DNA of 64,000 nucleotides from Actinoplanes aureus (GCF_015704865.1 NZ_JADQTO010000027.1:1-64000); one strand, 5' to 3'; counted from the stretch's first letter, positions 15,422 through 25,374 are shown. Numbers and translations: made by a program. Notes: generated by a model not told the origin, from the sequence alone.

Positions 15422-17718
15422 GATGCCAGCGCGACTGTCCCGGCACGATCGAGGACGGTTACTGCGACACCTGCGGTCTGGCACCGGCCCGCGTCGCGGA
15501 GGTTCCGGCGCCCGCGGTGACCACTTCCGGGCCGCTCTCGTGCGGGCGCGGTGACTGCACCGGGACCATCGAGGACGGCTACTGCGACACCTGCGGGCTC
15601 GCGCCGGTCGCCGGTGCGGTGCCGAAGCCGCGGGCCGGCGGCTCGGCGATGTCCCGCCCGGCGTCCTCGCGCAGCGGGGCGCTGTCCACGCGTACCGGAG
15701 GAAGCGCTCGCACCGGCAGCTCCCGCAGCAGCTCCCGGCGCCGGTTCGGCGGCGGCCTGGTCGACATCGCGCCGATCACGCAGGCCGACCCGGCCACCGC
15801 GGTGATGCCGGTCGCCGAGGTGCCGGAGGGCAAGCGGTACTGCGCCAAGTGCGGCAAGCCGGTCGGCCGGGCCCGCGGCGAGCGGCCCGGGCGCACCTCC
15901 GGCTTCTGCGCCGCCTGCGGCGAGCCGTTCAACTTCACCCCCAAGCTGGTCAAGGGCGACCTGGTCGCCGGCCAGTACGAGGTGGTCGGCCCGCTCGCCC
16001 ACGGCGGCCTGGGCTGGATCTACCTGGCCGTGGACAAGAACGTCTCGGACCGCTGGGTGGTGCTCAAGGGCCTGCTCAACTCCGGTGACGAGGACGCCCT
16101 CGCGGCCGCGGTCGCCGAGCGGCGGTTCCTGGCCGAGGTGGAACACCCGAACATCGTCAAGATCTACAACTTCGTCGAGCACTCCTCCTCGGCGGGCGAC
16201 AGCGCCGGCTACATCGTGATGGAGTACGTCGGCGGCAAGTCCCTCAAGGACCTGCGCAAGACGGAGCCGTTCCCGGTCGAGCGGGCCCTCGCCTACGTGC
16301 TGGAGATCATGCCGGCCTTCGGGTACCTGCACGACCGCGGCCTGATCTTCTGCGACTTCAAGCCGGACAACGTCATCCAGGCCGGCGACCAGATGCGGCT
16401 GATCGACCTGGGCGGCGTGGTGCACGTCGACGACCAGGAGGCGGCCCTCTACGGCACGGTCGGCTACCAGGCACCGGAGATGGCCACCGAGGGACCCTCG
16501 ATCGCCTCCGACCTGTACACCATCGGCCGGACGCTGGCCGTGCTCACCACCGACTTCCGCGGCTACCAGAGCACGTACGCCGACAGCCTGCCGGCGCGCG
16601 ACGAGTTCGAGGCCTACCAGCGGCACGAGTCGTTCTACCGGCTGCTGCTGCGGGCCACCCGGAGGGATCCGGCGGACCGCTTCGTCGACGCCACCGAGAT
16701 GACCGAGCAGATGCTCGGGGTGCTGCGCCAGGTGCTGGCGGCCGGCGGGGAGCCGCGGCCCGCCCCGTCCCGGCTGTTCACCGGCGAACTGCGTACCGAC
16801 CTGCGCGACGACACCCTGCGCTGGCAGGACCTGCCCACCCCGCTGATCGACCTGACCGACCCGGCGGCCGCGTTCCTCGCCTCGGTCACCGTCACCGACC
16901 CCGCCGAGGTGCTCACGCTGCTCGGCAAGGCACCGCAGTACACGCTGGAGGTGCGCCTGCGGGAGCTGCGGGCGAACATCGACCTCGGCGCCCGTACCGG
17001 CCGGTTCGAGGACGCCACCGCGTCCCGCGCGCTGCTCGCCGAGTCGGCCGGCGCGGACTGGCGGGTCGCCTGGTACGACGGCCTGCTGGCGCTCGCCACC
17101 GGCGACACCGATCAGGCCCGGAGCCGCTTCGACGCGGTCTACGCGGCCCTGCCCGGTGAGCTCGCGCCGCAACTCGCCCTGGGCTTCACCGCGGAGCTGG
17201 CCGGTGACCTGAAGACGGCGGCCGGCTACTACGACGTGGTGAGCCGCACCGATCCGGCGTACACCACGGCCGCGGCCGGCCTGGCGCGCTGCCGGCTGGC
17301 CGAGGGCGACCGGGCCGGTGCGGTGGAGGCCTACAACCGGGTGCCGGGTACGTCCTCGGCGTACCGGGTGTCGCAGGTCGGCGCGGTCCGGGCGCTGGTC
17401 CGCCCGCACGAGTCGGCGGCCGTGGACGTGGACTCGCTCACCAGCGCGGCCGAACTGATCGAGCGTCTCGAGGTGGAGGCGGCGCAACTCGCGGCACTCC
17501 GTGCGGAACTGCTCGAACAGGCATTGCGCACACTCGGCGGGGGGACGAGGATTCCGGCGGCGGTGCTCGGCGGCACCCGGGCCGGGGACGCCGGCGAGCG
17601 GGACGTACGGTTCGCGCTCGAAGCCGCGTACCGGGAGATGGCCCGGGCGGTACACGGGCCGGAGAAGATCCGCCTGGTCGACATGGCGAACGCGGCGCGG
17701 CCGCGGACGCGGACATGA
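15418..17718 (+). CDS. pknG: PknG-type serine/threonine protein kinase with zinc ribbons and TPR domain
   Basis: 766 residues. The N-terminus holds two near-identical zinc ribbons (GTIEDGYCDTCGLAP at about 9-23 and again near 50-63), a Ser/Arg linker, then a rubredoxin-like CAKCGKPVG...CAACGEPF at 142-170. The kinase domain starts near 185: glycine loop HGGLGWIYLA, VVLKGL lysine, catalytic loop FCDFKPDN (Asp ~313, replacing HRD) and DLGG for DFG, the deviations typical of PknG. About residues 500-740 are TPR-like helical repeats. In mycobacteria PknG controls 2-oxoglutarate metabolism through FHA proteins; here an FHA gene lies in the same operon. Starts overlap on both sides. Confidence 0.93.
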   Translation: MRCQRDCPGTIEDGYCDTCGLAPARVAEVPAPAVTTSGPLSCGRGDCTGTIEDGYCDTCGLAPVAGAVPKPRAGGSAMSRPASSRSGALSTRTGGSARTGSSRSSSRRRFGGGLVDIAPITQADPATAVMPVAEVPEGKRYCAKCGKPVGRARGERPGRTSGFCAACGEPFNFTPKLVKGDLVAGQYEVVGPLAHGGLGWIYLAVDKNVSDRWVVLKGLLNSGDEDALAAAVAERRFLAEVEHPNIVKIYNFVEHSSSAGDSAGYIVMEYVGGKSLKDLRKTEPFPVERALAYVLEIMPAFGYLHDRGLIFCDFKPDNVIQAGDQMRLIDLGGVVHVDDQEAALYGTVGYQAPEMATEGPSIASDLYTIGRTLAVLTTDFRGYQSTYADSLPARDEFEAYQRHESFYRLLLRATRRDPADRFVDATEMTEQMLGVLRQVLAAGGEPRPAPSRLFTGELRTDLRDDTLRWQDLPTPLIDLTDPAAAFLASVTVTDPAEVLTLLGKAPQYTLEVRLRELRANIDLGARTGRFEDATASRALLAESAGADWRVAWYDGLLALATGDTDQARSRFDAVYAALPGELAPQLALGFTAELAGDLKTAAGYYDVVSRTDPAYTTAAAGLARCRLAEGDRAGAVEAYNRVPGTSSAYRVSQVGAVRALVRPHESAAVDVDSLTSAAELIERLEVEAAQLAALRAELLEQALRTLGGGTRIPAAVLGGTRAGDAGERDVRFALEAAYREMARAVHGPEKIRLVDMANAARPRTRT

Positions 17719-19274
17719 GAGAGGCGGGAACCGCGCCGATGATCCTGACCGAGTGCACCGCATGCGCCGACGAGCGGGCGGCCGGGGCGGCGTTCTGCGA
17801 GAGCTGCGGCCGGTCGCTGAGCACGGAGGCGGCCGCGCGGTCCTCGCCGGACTGGATGGACTGTCCGCACTGCGAGGCGGAGCGGACGGTGGGCACGGAT
17901 GGATACTGCGAGGAGTGCGGCATGCTGGCCGGCCGGCCCCGTGATCATCTGGAGGCGGACGGTGGCCCGGTGGCCGCGGCGGTGAGCGACCGCGGCCGGC
18001 GTCACCATCGCAACGAGGACGCCATGTGGCTGGCGGTCGGGGTGGCGGCCGCGGACGTGGTGGTCTGCGACGGCGTCTCCGCGTCCTACGACCCGGATGC
18101 GGCGTCGGACATCGCGGCCCGCACGGCGGGCGAGTTCCTCGCGGCCGCGCAGCACCCGGGCGGTGCGGCGCCGGGCCTCGACGCAGACGCGGACGCCGAC
18201 GCCGACGTCACGACTGATCTCAGCGCGGTCCCGGCCGAGCTGGCCGCGGCCGAGCAGAAGACGACCAATCTGGCCGCAGCCGAGCAGAAGACCGCCGAGC
18301 TGGCCGCAGGCGAGCAGAAGACGACCGAGCTGGCTGCGGCTGAGGAGGCCACGACCGAACTCGCCGCCGCCGAGCAGACCACCATCGAGCTCGCCGCGAC
18401 CGGTTCCGGCGCGACACCGGGCGAGGCCGGGCCTCCGCCCGCGGCCGAGGAGACCGGCGGCCACGCGACCGCCTCCGCCTCGCCCGACGCCGCCCGGCCG
18501 GCACCCGACGCGTCCGCCACCACCACGCCCGAGGCGGCCGAGCCGGCACCCGACGCGCCGGAACGAGCGGCCGAGGAACAGCCTGCCCAGGCCGATCCGG
18601 CGGCCGCCGGCGACCCGGGAGACGCCAAACCGCACACTCCGATCGGCCGCGCGATCGCCGTACCCGGCAAACCCGGCCCCGCCGTGGCCATCGCCGGCGT
18701 GGTGGCCGCGGCGATCGCCGGCGCCGCCGAGGCGGTGGCCTCGCTGGCGCACACCGGTGATCCGCGCCGGTCCGTGTCGAACCCGGCCTGCACCATCGTG
18801 GCCGCCGCCGTCCGCGGGCCGCACGTCGGCTTCGGCTGGGTCGGCGACAGCCGCGCCTACTGGCTCACCGAGGACGGCCCGGCCGAGCAGCTCACCGAGG
18901 ACGACTCCTGGGCCCGGCACGTGATCGCGCTCGGCGTCGACCCGCAGGTCGCGATGAACGATCCGAAGGCCCACGCGATCACCGCCTGGCTCGGCGCGGA
19001 CGCCGGCCCGGTGCGGCCGAGGGTCGGCGCGTTCACCGCCACCAAGCCGGGGTTCCTGGTGCTCTGCAGCGACGGCCTGTGGAACTACCTGCCCGACCCG
19101 GCCGGCTTCGCCGACGTCGTCCGGGCCTGCCTGAGCGCGGCGACCGGCCCGTCACCCCTGCTCGCGGCGGCCCGGGCCCTGGTGGCGTACGCGAACGAAG
19201 CCGGCGGCGCCGACAACATCACGGTCGCCCTGATCCCGGTCCAGCCCGCCGAAGTAGTAACTCCAGCCGCGTAA
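17715..19274 (+). CDS. PP2C-type serine/threonine phosphatase with zinc ribbon and repeat insertion
   Basis: 519 residues. Residues 13-35 and 49-77 carry Cys pairs (CTACADERAAG...CESCG and CPHCEAERTVG...YCEECG) like the kinase ribbons. The PP2C fold starts near 90: SDRGRRHHRNEDAM, VVVCDGVSAS, then after a long insertion SNPACTIVAA, GWVGDSRAYW, VLCSDGLWNY and ADNITVALI; the metal-binding Asp residues are present. The insertion (about 155-320) contains five 10-residue repeats of the type LAAAEQKTTE followed by an Ala/Pro-rich stretch. It probably reverses phosphorylation by the co-encoded PknG. It overlaps pknG by 4 bp. Confidence 0.9.
   Translation: MREAGTAPMILTECTACADERAAGAAFCESCGRSLSTEAAARSSPDWMDCPHCEAERTVGTDGYCEECGMLAGRPRDHLEADGGPVAAAVSDRGRRHHRNEDAMWLAVGVAAADVVVCDGVSASYDPDAASDIAARTAGEFLAAAQHPGGAAPGLDADADADADVTTDLSAVPAELAAAEQKTTNLAAAEQKTAELAAGEQKTTELAAAEEATTELAAAEQTTIELAATGSGATPGEAGPPPAAEETGGHATASASPDAARPAPDASATTTPEAAEPAPDAPERAAEEQPAQADPAAAGDPGDAKPHTPIGRAIAVPGKPGPAVAIAGVVAAAIAGAAEAVASLAHTGDPRRSVSNPACTIVAAAVRGPHVGFGWVGDSRAYWLTEDGPAEQLTEDDSWARHVIALGVDPQVAMNDPKAHAITAWLGADAGPVRPRVGAFTATKPGFLVLCSDGLWNYLPDPAGFADVVRACLSAATGPSPLLAAARALVAYANEAGGADNITVALIPVQPAEVVTPAA
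18237..18386 (+). repeat. 30-bp in-frame tandem repeat inside the PP2C gene
   Basis: Five units of 30 bp encode variants of E-L-A-A-A-E-Q-K-T-T. The first three are closest to each other and the last two diverge. The period keeps the frame, so copy number can vary without breaking the phosphatase. Confidence 0.8.
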
Positions 19275-19284
19275 GGAGACCCGA

Positions 19285-20546
19285 GTGTCGTACACCGCCG
19301 AGGCCTTCCAGAACGAGTACCTCGCCCTGGGCGCCAGCGAGGTCAACGCGATCGTGACAGTCACCTCGTCCGGCGCCGAGGGTGGCCGCCGCACCTCCGG
19401 CGCCACCGAGATCATCATCGTGGACGCGTCCGGATCGATGCAGGCCGAAGGCCGGATCGGCGCGGCCCGGCAGGCCGCCAAGGCCGCGGTGGAGTGCATC
19501 GACGACGGCGTCCACTTCGCGATCATCGCCGGCGTCAGCACCGCGCAGCAGCTCTTCCCGGACCCGGGTGAACTGGCGGTCGCCTCACCGCGGACCCGGG
19601 CGGCCGCGTCCGCCGCGATCGACCGGTTGCAGGCCGGCGGCGGCACCGCGATGGGCGCCTGGCTGCTGCTCGCGACCCAGCTGTTCGCGCTGCGACCGGG
19701 CGACATCGCGCACGCCATCCTGCTCACCGACGGCGACAACGGCGAGCGGTACGGCTACCTGGAGAGCGTCCTGGAGACCATCAGCGGCAAGTTCACCTGC
19801 GACTGCCGGGGTGTCGGCACCAACTGGAAGGTCGCCGAGCTCCGCAAGATCGCCACGGCGATGCTGGGCACCGTGGACATCGTGGCCAAGCCGATGGACC
19901 TGACCGCGGCGTTCCAGCAGATGATGACCGCGGCGATGGGCAAGACCAGCGCCGACGTACAGCTGAAGGTCTGGACCCCGGTGAACAGCACGGTCCGGTT
20001 CGTGAAGCAGGTGGAGCCACAGGTGGTGGACCTGACCGGCAAGCGGGTCGCGGACGGGGCGAGGGCCGGCCGCTACCCGCTCGGCTCCTGGGGCCAGGAG
20101 AGCCGCGACTACCACGTGTGCGTCGACGTCACGCCCGGCGCGGCCGGTGACGAGATGCTCGCCGCCCGGGTGTCGGTGGTGGAGGGCGACACCGTGCACG
20201 CGCAGAGCCTGGTCCGAGCGGTCTGGACCGACGACACCGCGCTCTCCACCCGGATCAACCGGCAGGTCGCCCACTACACCGGGCAGGCCGAGCTGGCCGA
20301 CGCGATCCAGGCCGGCCTGGCCGCCCGGGACGCCGGTGACGACCGGACCGCCACGCTCAAGTTCGGCCGGGCCGCCCAGATCGCCCACGCCAGCGGCAAC
20401 AAGGCCACCGAGGACCTGCTCTCGAAGGTGGTGGAGATCGAGGACGCGGCGACCGGCACGGTACGGATGCGGCGCAAGGTCGCCGCGGAGGACGAGATGG
20501 CACTCGACACCCGCTCGACGAAGACGGTGCGGGTGGGGCGGGCGCA

Positions 20547-20550
<4 letters not shown>
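19285..20550 (+). CDS. von Willebrand factor A-domain protein
   Basis: 421 residues from GTG 19285, with AAGGAG 6 bases upstream and only 10 bp after the phosphatase stop. The VWA domain occupies about 38-220 with an intact MIDAS (IIVDASGSMQAEG, GGGTAMGAW, LLTDGDNGERYG), so it should bind a divalent metal and a partner protein. The remainder is a beta-rich domain (about 225-320) and a C-terminal helical segment. In other bacteria such cytoplasmic VWA proteins are clients or scaffolds in Ser/Thr kinase/phosphatase clusters. Its stop overlaps the FHA gene. Confidence 0.88.
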
Positions 20551-21193
<643 letters not shown>

Positions 21194-21212
<19 letters not shown>

Positions 21213-21724
21213 GCTTCCGGCGCGACACTGACCGAGGTGCGGAAGTTCGCGTTCACGGTCGCCGCCTCACGGCTGTTCGGGTACGCGTTCGTGCAGCTCA
21301 CCGGCGCGCTGCTGCCGGACATCAGGTCAGCGCAGAGGCCGGTGCGCCGGTCCGGCAGCCCGAGCAGGTGCCCGAACTCGTGCGCGGCGATCCGCGGCTG
21401 GTAGTAGCCCTGGTTGACGGCCTGGCGGCCCATCCACCAGCGGCCGTTGCCGAGCGAGGTGGTCTGCGCGCGGGGCCAGTTGTTGTCGGCGTACACCCGG
21501 ATGTTGGGGGTCCGTCCGGCGGTGACCGGTTCGAGCCGGACGTTGGTGACCCGGCTGTTCCAGATCTGCGCGCCCTGGTGGACGACCGAGACGAACTCCT
21601 GCGCCTGGCTGGCGTCGTAGTAGAGGATGCGCGGTGCCGCCGTGGCGGGCGTGGCGCTGATCACCTGCACACCGGCGAGGGCCGCGGCTGCGCAGAGCGC
21701 GGCGAGGACTCTTCGGAGGATCAT
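21194..21724 (-). CDS. secreted snapalysin-like metalloprotease
   Basis: 176 residues. A signal peptide (MILRRVLAALCAAAALAGVQ...ATA) leads to a compact protease domain with AAHEFGHLLGLPD, the HExxHxxGxxD zinc site of the M7 snapalysin family. The Met-turn is seen in CADLMSGSSAPVSC, with two Cys likely in disulfides. AAGGAG precedes ATG 21724. Family members are small extracellular neutral proteases of streptomycetes, often lacking a propeptide as here. A LysR-type box lies 60-75 bp upstream. Confidence 0.88.
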
Positions 21725-21782
21725 CGATCTTCTCCTTGGGGGAAAGGGGAAACCTGCACCCGACCCTAGGAAATTCAGCGAT

Positions 21783-21800
21783 CCTTATCGATGGTTAAGG
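21783..21800. promoter_or_regulatory. LysR-type operator (T-N11-A dyad) upstream of the snapalysin-like gene
   Basis: CCTTATCGATGGTTAAGG is an inverted repeat with CCTTA/TAAGG arms and contains T-N11-A, the LysR-family consensus. Streptomyces snapalysin genes are activated by a divergent LysR gene (snpR); here the box is kept at a suitable distance but the neighbouring gene is not a LysR. Confidence 0.5.
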
Positions 21801-21861
21801 CCATACCGTTTGCCGCCTCCACCGCGCGGGATGGTCGCCGCCGAGGTGCCCGGCGAGCTGG

Positions 21862-23109
21862 TCAGCCGGTGAGCTGGTCGCGGCGGCGGGTGAGGAAGGC
21901 CCGCTCCGCGGGGTTGCCGGCGAGACCGATGGCCCGGTCGTACGCAGCCCGTGACGCGCCGCCGCGCCCGAGCCGCCGCAGCAGGTCGGCGCGCGCGGCG
22001 TGGAAGGCGTGGTAGTCGTCGAGGGCCGCGGTGAGCCGGTCGATCTCGGCGAGCCCGGCTTCGGGGCCGTCGACCTCGGCGATCGCGACCGCACGGTTGA
22101 GCCGCACGATCGGTGAGGGGTCGAGCAGCACCAGGCGGCCGTAGAGAGCGACGATCGTGGACCAGTTGGTGTCCTGGACGGACCGGGCCTCCATGTGGAC
22201 CGCGTTGATCGCCGCCTGTAGCTGGTAGCGCCCAGGTGGGCCACCGCCGGCCGCCACCGCCCCGATCCGCTCGCGAACCAGCGCATTGCCCTCGGCGATG
22301 AGGGTGCGGTCCCATGCGCCGCGGTCCTGCTCGCCGAGGGGCACCAGCTCTCCGGTGCGGGACACGCGCGCCGGCCGCCGGGCGTCGGTGAACAGCATCA
22401 GGGCGAGCAGTCCGGCCACCTCGCCGTCGTCCGGGCGCAGGGACCGGAGAAGACGGCCGAGGTGGATCGCCTGGTCGGTGAGGTCGGCGCGTACCAGGTC
22501 CTGCCCCTGGCCGGCCAGATAGCCCTCGTTGAAGATGAGGTAGACGACCGCGAGCACGCCGGCCAGCCGCTCGCTGATGTCGTCGGCCGAGGGCACCCGG
22601 TACGGAATACGCGCCAGCTTGATCTTCGTCTTGGCGCGGGTGATCCGGCGCGCCATCGCGGTCTCCTGCGCCAGAAAGGCACGGGCGATCTCGGCGACGG
22701 TGAGGCCGCCGAGCAGGCGCAGAGTGAGCGCCACCCGGGCCTCCATCGCGAGCGCGGGGTGGCAGCAGGTGAAGACCAGCCGGAGCCGGTCGTCCTCGAC
22801 CGAGCCGGCCGGCTCGGGAGGGGTGTCGTCGAACACGAGCCGGGCCGCCTCGTGCTTGGCGTCGCGCTGCGACTCGCGGCGGAGCCAGTCGATCGCCTTG
22901 CGGGTCGCGGTGGTGGCGAGCCAACCGCCGGGATTCGGCGGTACGCCCTCGCGCGGCCACCGCTCGGCGGCCGCCGCGAACGCCTCGGCCGTCGCCTCTT
23001 CGGCAACGTCGAGGTCGCCGAAACGGCGCGCGAGGCCGGCGACCACCCGCGCCCACTCCTCGTGGTGGGCGCGGGCGAGCGCTTGACCGACGGTCGGCAG
23101 CGGGCTCAC
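21862..23109 (-). CDS. ECF42-type RNA polymerase sigma factor with C-terminal helical extension
   Basis: 415 residues from GTG 23109. Region 2 covers about residues 10-85 (ARRFGDLDVAEEATAEAFAA, WLATTATRKAIDWLRRES). Region 4 lies near 110-165 (VALTLRLLGGLTVAEIARAF). The long C-terminal part (200-415; VYLIFNEGYLA, NAVHMEARSVQDTNW, a TPR-like end) is the DUF6596 extension of ECF42 factors. These lack a classical anti-sigma factor and are co-transcribed with YCII/DGPF proteins, as here: the start overlaps the YCII stop by 4 bp. Confidence 0.92.
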   Translation of the reverse strand: MSPLPTVGQALARAHHEEWARVVAGLARRFGDLDVAEEATAEAFAAAAERWPREGVPPNPGGWLATTATRKAIDWLRRESQRDAKHEAARLVFDDTPPEPAGSVEDDRLRLVFTCCHPALAMEARVALTLRLLGGLTVAEIARAFLAQETAMARRITRAKTKIKLARIPYRVPSADDISERLAGVLAVVYLIFNEGYLAGQGQDLVRADLTDQAIHLGRLLRSLRPDDGEVAGLLALMLFTDARRPARVSRTGELVPLGEQDRGAWDRTLIAEGNALVRERIGAVAAGGGPPGRYQLQAAINAVHMEARSVQDTNWSTIVALYGRLVLLDPSPIVRLNRAVAIAEVDGPEAGLAEIDRLTAALDDYHAFHAARADLLRRLGRGGASRAAYDRAIGLAGNPAERAFLTRRRDQLTG

Positions 23110-23492
23110 TCCTGTCCGGGATCCCTGCGCCCGACCCGCCCGGGCCCGCGGAACCGGTGCACCTCCTGCGGCCAGTCGAGCGCGGTCGCGAGCCGGCCGG
23201 CCCAGTATCGCGCCGCCTCGTCGTCGGGCACGTCCAAGACGACGAAGCCGCCGAGGTGCTCCTTGGTCTCGACGTACGGCCCGTCGGTGAAGACCGGTTT
23301 GCCGTCAACCGACTCGACGCCACACACCACGGTGGACCGGTCGAGCGCGCCGTTGGTGAAGATCAGGACGCCCTCGGCAAGCATCTCGTCGACCACGGCC
23401 CGGGCGGCCGTACCCTTCGCGCTGATCTCCTCCGCCGTATGCTCAGGCACCCATTCGTCGTTGAATGCGATCAGGTACTCCGTCACGGTCAT
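23106..23492 (-). CDS. YCII/DGPF-domain protein, partner of the sigma factor
   Basis: 128 residues from ATG 23492 (AGGAGGA upstream; the longer open frame has no support). The sequence EYLIAFNDEW and VFTDGPYVETKEHLGGFVVLD carries the DGPF motif of the YCII-related fold. Such genes are constantly paired with ECF42 sigma factors in actinobacteria, and the protein is thought to take part in the signalling that activates them; the mechanism is not settled. Confidence 0.88.
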   Translation of the reverse strand: MTVTEYLIAFNDEWVPEHTAEEISAKGTAARAVVDEMLAEGVLIFTNGALDRSTVVCGVESVDGKPVFTDGPYVETKEHLGGFVVLDVPDDEAARYWAGRLATALDWPQEVHRFRGPGRVGRRDPGQE

Positions 23493-23646
23493 CTCCTCCT
23501 GGTCCTGAGGCGAGCCTATTTCCGGCTGCCGCACACTAGTTCCACGAACGGCCGCGCCCCGATACGACACCGTCCCAGAAAATTTCGTTGAAGACGGCTC
23601 CGGGATAGACTCCCCGCACCCTCTCCGGTTCGAGACAGGAGTCGAT

Positions 23647-23703
23647 ATGCGCCTCGACATGGTCACGGTCTCCGCTTCGCCGCGAGAGCACGCCGCCCGC
23701 TAA
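23647..23703 (+). CDS. 18-codon leader peptide upstream of the MFS transporter
   Basis: AGGAG (23637-23641) sits 5 bases before ATG 23647, and the frame MRLDMVTVSASPREHAAR ends in TAA 74 bases before the transporter start. The downstream leader contains GCTCCTCG (23720-23727), fully complementary to CGAGGAGC (23766-23773), which is the transporter ribosome-binding site. The same CCTCG can instead pair locally with CGAGG at 23731-23735. This is the arrangement of translation attenuators. Seen directly; regulation inferred. Confidence 0.5.
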   Translation: MRLDMVTVSASPREHAAR

Positions 23704-23719
23704 CCAGCCACCGGCAGTC

Positions 23720-23773
23720 GCTCCTCGCCGCGAGGCGGTCCACGACGACCGTTTCCTTCCTGGTTCGAGGAGC
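23720..23773 (+). promoter_or_regulatory. ribosome-binding-site sequestering structure (possible attenuator)
   Basis: Two mutually exclusive pairings exist. GCTCCTCG at 23720-23727 can pair with CGAGGAGC at 23766-23773, closing off the GAGGA of the MFS gene. CCTCG at 23723-23727 can pair with CGAGG at 23731-23735 across a CCG loop, freeing it. Confidence 0.45.
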
Positions 23774-23777
23774 TCTT

Positions 23778-25031
23778 TTGCGTACCCTTCTCGGCCCGCG
23801 CCTCGGCGTGGGCTTCAACCGTCTGTGGGCCGCGTCCGCGGTCTCCAACCTGGGCGACGGGGTCACCATGGTGGCCGGCCCGCTCCTGCTGCTCTCGGTC
23901 ACCGACAACCCCACGCTGATCGCCGGCGGCGCGATCGCCGGCCAGGTCCCCTGGCTACTCTTCGGCCTGGTCAGCGGCGCCTACGTGGACCGCCTGGACC
24001 GCCGGCGGCTGATCATCGTGGTCAACCTGGTGCGTGCCGCCGCACTGGCCGTGCTGACCCTCACGGTGGCCACCGGGCACACCACCGTGCCGCTGATCTA
24101 CGCGGTGATCTTCCTGCTCGGTTGCGCGGAGACCGCCGCCGACACCGCCGCGGGCGCTTTGATGCCCGCCGTGGTCGCACCCGAGCATCTGGACCGGGCC
24201 AACGCCCGGCTCGGCGCCACCTTCACCGTGATCAACCAGTTCGCCGCGAAACCCTTCGGCGCCTGGCTCTACGGCATCGCCGCGGCCGTACCGTTCGGCC
24301 TGGACGCCCTCACCTTCGTGATCGCCGCGGCCCTGGTCGCCGGCCTGCCACCGGTGCCGGCCGCCCCACCGGCGCCCCGGCGCCGCCTGCGCACCGAGAT
24401 CGGCGAGGGACTGCGCTGGCTGTGGCGGCACCCGGTTCTACGCGCCACCGCCGTCGCGATGGGCTTCGCCAACATCGTCTTCTGCGCGGCCTTCGCGATC
24501 TTCGTCCTCTACGCCCGCGATCGCCTGGGCCTCTCCGAGGTCGGCTACGGCCTCCTGCTGACCGCTTTCGCGGCCGGCGGCCTGATCGGCTCGCTGATCG
24601 CGGTCCCGCTCACCAACCGGGTAGGCGCGACCGCGGTACTCCGCGCTGACCTGGTGGCCGAGACACTGGTCCACGCCACCCTGGCCTGGACCCGATCACC
24701 GCTGGTAGCCGCCAGCGCCCTGGTCCTGTTCAGCGCGCACGGCATGATCTGGGGCATCACGATAGCCACGCTGCGGCAACGCATCGTCCCGCCACATCTG
24801 CTCGGCCGAGTCGGCAGCGTCTACGCCCTCCTCGAATCCGGCGGCGCGGCCGCCATCGGCTCACTCATCGGCGGCCTGCTGGCCGGTATCTGGGGCCTGA
24901 CCACCCCGTTCTGGCTGGCCTCCGCAGCGATGGCCGCGATAGCCGCCGGCGCGTGGCGGCCACTGCGGCACGCGACGGCCCTCAATCAAAACCCCGCGGC
25001 GTACGCCGATCGCCCGTCCCCGCCCCTTTGA
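23778..25031 (+). CDS. MFS transporter
   Basis: 417 residues from TTG 23778, with GAGGA 10 bases upstream. Ten to twelve hydrophobic helices are visible, with the MFS loop 2-3 motif GAYVDRLDRRRLIIV and a second-half counterpart. The GFNRLWAASAVSNLGDGVTM start and the later AVPLTNRVGATAVL resemble the enterobactin-exporter (EntS)/macrolide-efflux-like group. It is an inner-membrane exporter driven by the proton gradient; the substrate is unknown. Efflux pumps with short leader ORFs are often antibiotic-induced, which fits the upstream structure. Confidence 0.88.
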   Translation: MRTLLGPRLGVGFNRLWAASAVSNLGDGVTMVAGPLLLLSVTDNPTLIAGGAIAGQVPWLLFGLVSGAYVDRLDRRRLIIVVNLVRAAALAVLTLTVATGHTTVPLIYAVIFLLGCAETAADTAAGALMPAVVAPEHLDRANARLGATFTVINQFAAKPFGAWLYGIAAAVPFGLDALTFVIAAALVAGLPPVPAAPPAPRRRLRTEIGEGLRWLWRHPVLRATAVAMGFANIVFCAAFAIFVLYARDRLGLSEVGYGLLLTAFAAGGLIGSLIAVPLTNRVGATAVLRADLVAETLVHATLAWTRSPLVAASALVLFSAHGMIWGITIATLRQRIVPPHLLGRVGSVYALLESGGAAAIGSLIGGLLAGIWGLTTPFWLASAAMAAIAAGAWRPLRHATALNQNPAAYADRPSPPL

Positions 25032-25374
25032 CCCGTCCCCACCGCACCACGCGATCACCTGCCCGGTCCCCGCCCCACCGCGCCCGCCGGGCCCAGGCAG
25101 GTGGCCGGGCCGGCCGGCCACACCATCGCTCACGGCCCCCAGCGCCGGTTCATGCCTGACCCGTGCTGTTTCCCGGCGGTCGCGCTGGGGCCGCCATCGG
25201 GCAGCCGGTCGCGTGGTACGGCGGGACGGCCCCGGTTCGGCGCGACAACCGGTCACGCGTACCCCGAAAAGCGTTACCGGCCGGCGGCTGCGCTGCCCAG
25301 CGTTACCGGCCCGGCGGCCGCGCCCAAATGCCGGCCGCGCTCACGAATGCCGGCCGGCGGCGGCGCGTCCAGCG
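25032..25374. repeat. intergenic region with short repeats
   Basis: No gene is visible. AGCGTTACCGG occurs three times (25270-25280, 25300-25310, 25371-25381); the third contains the TAA stop of the convergent gene. GTTTCCCGGCGG...GCGCTGGGGCC at 25168-25192 recurs with two mismatches at 59146-59170 in another intergenic region. Confidence 0.55.

Noticed and set aside
15373-17763. 796-residue open frame on the strand opposite pknG
   Set aside because: It mirrors a clear kinase gene; GC-rich third positions produce long antisense frames here. Its composition (Arg/Gly/His/Pro-rich) and lack of motifs show it is a shadow.
18237-18386. CRISPR or insertion sequence
   Set aside because: The repeat is in frame and coding within the phosphatase gene.
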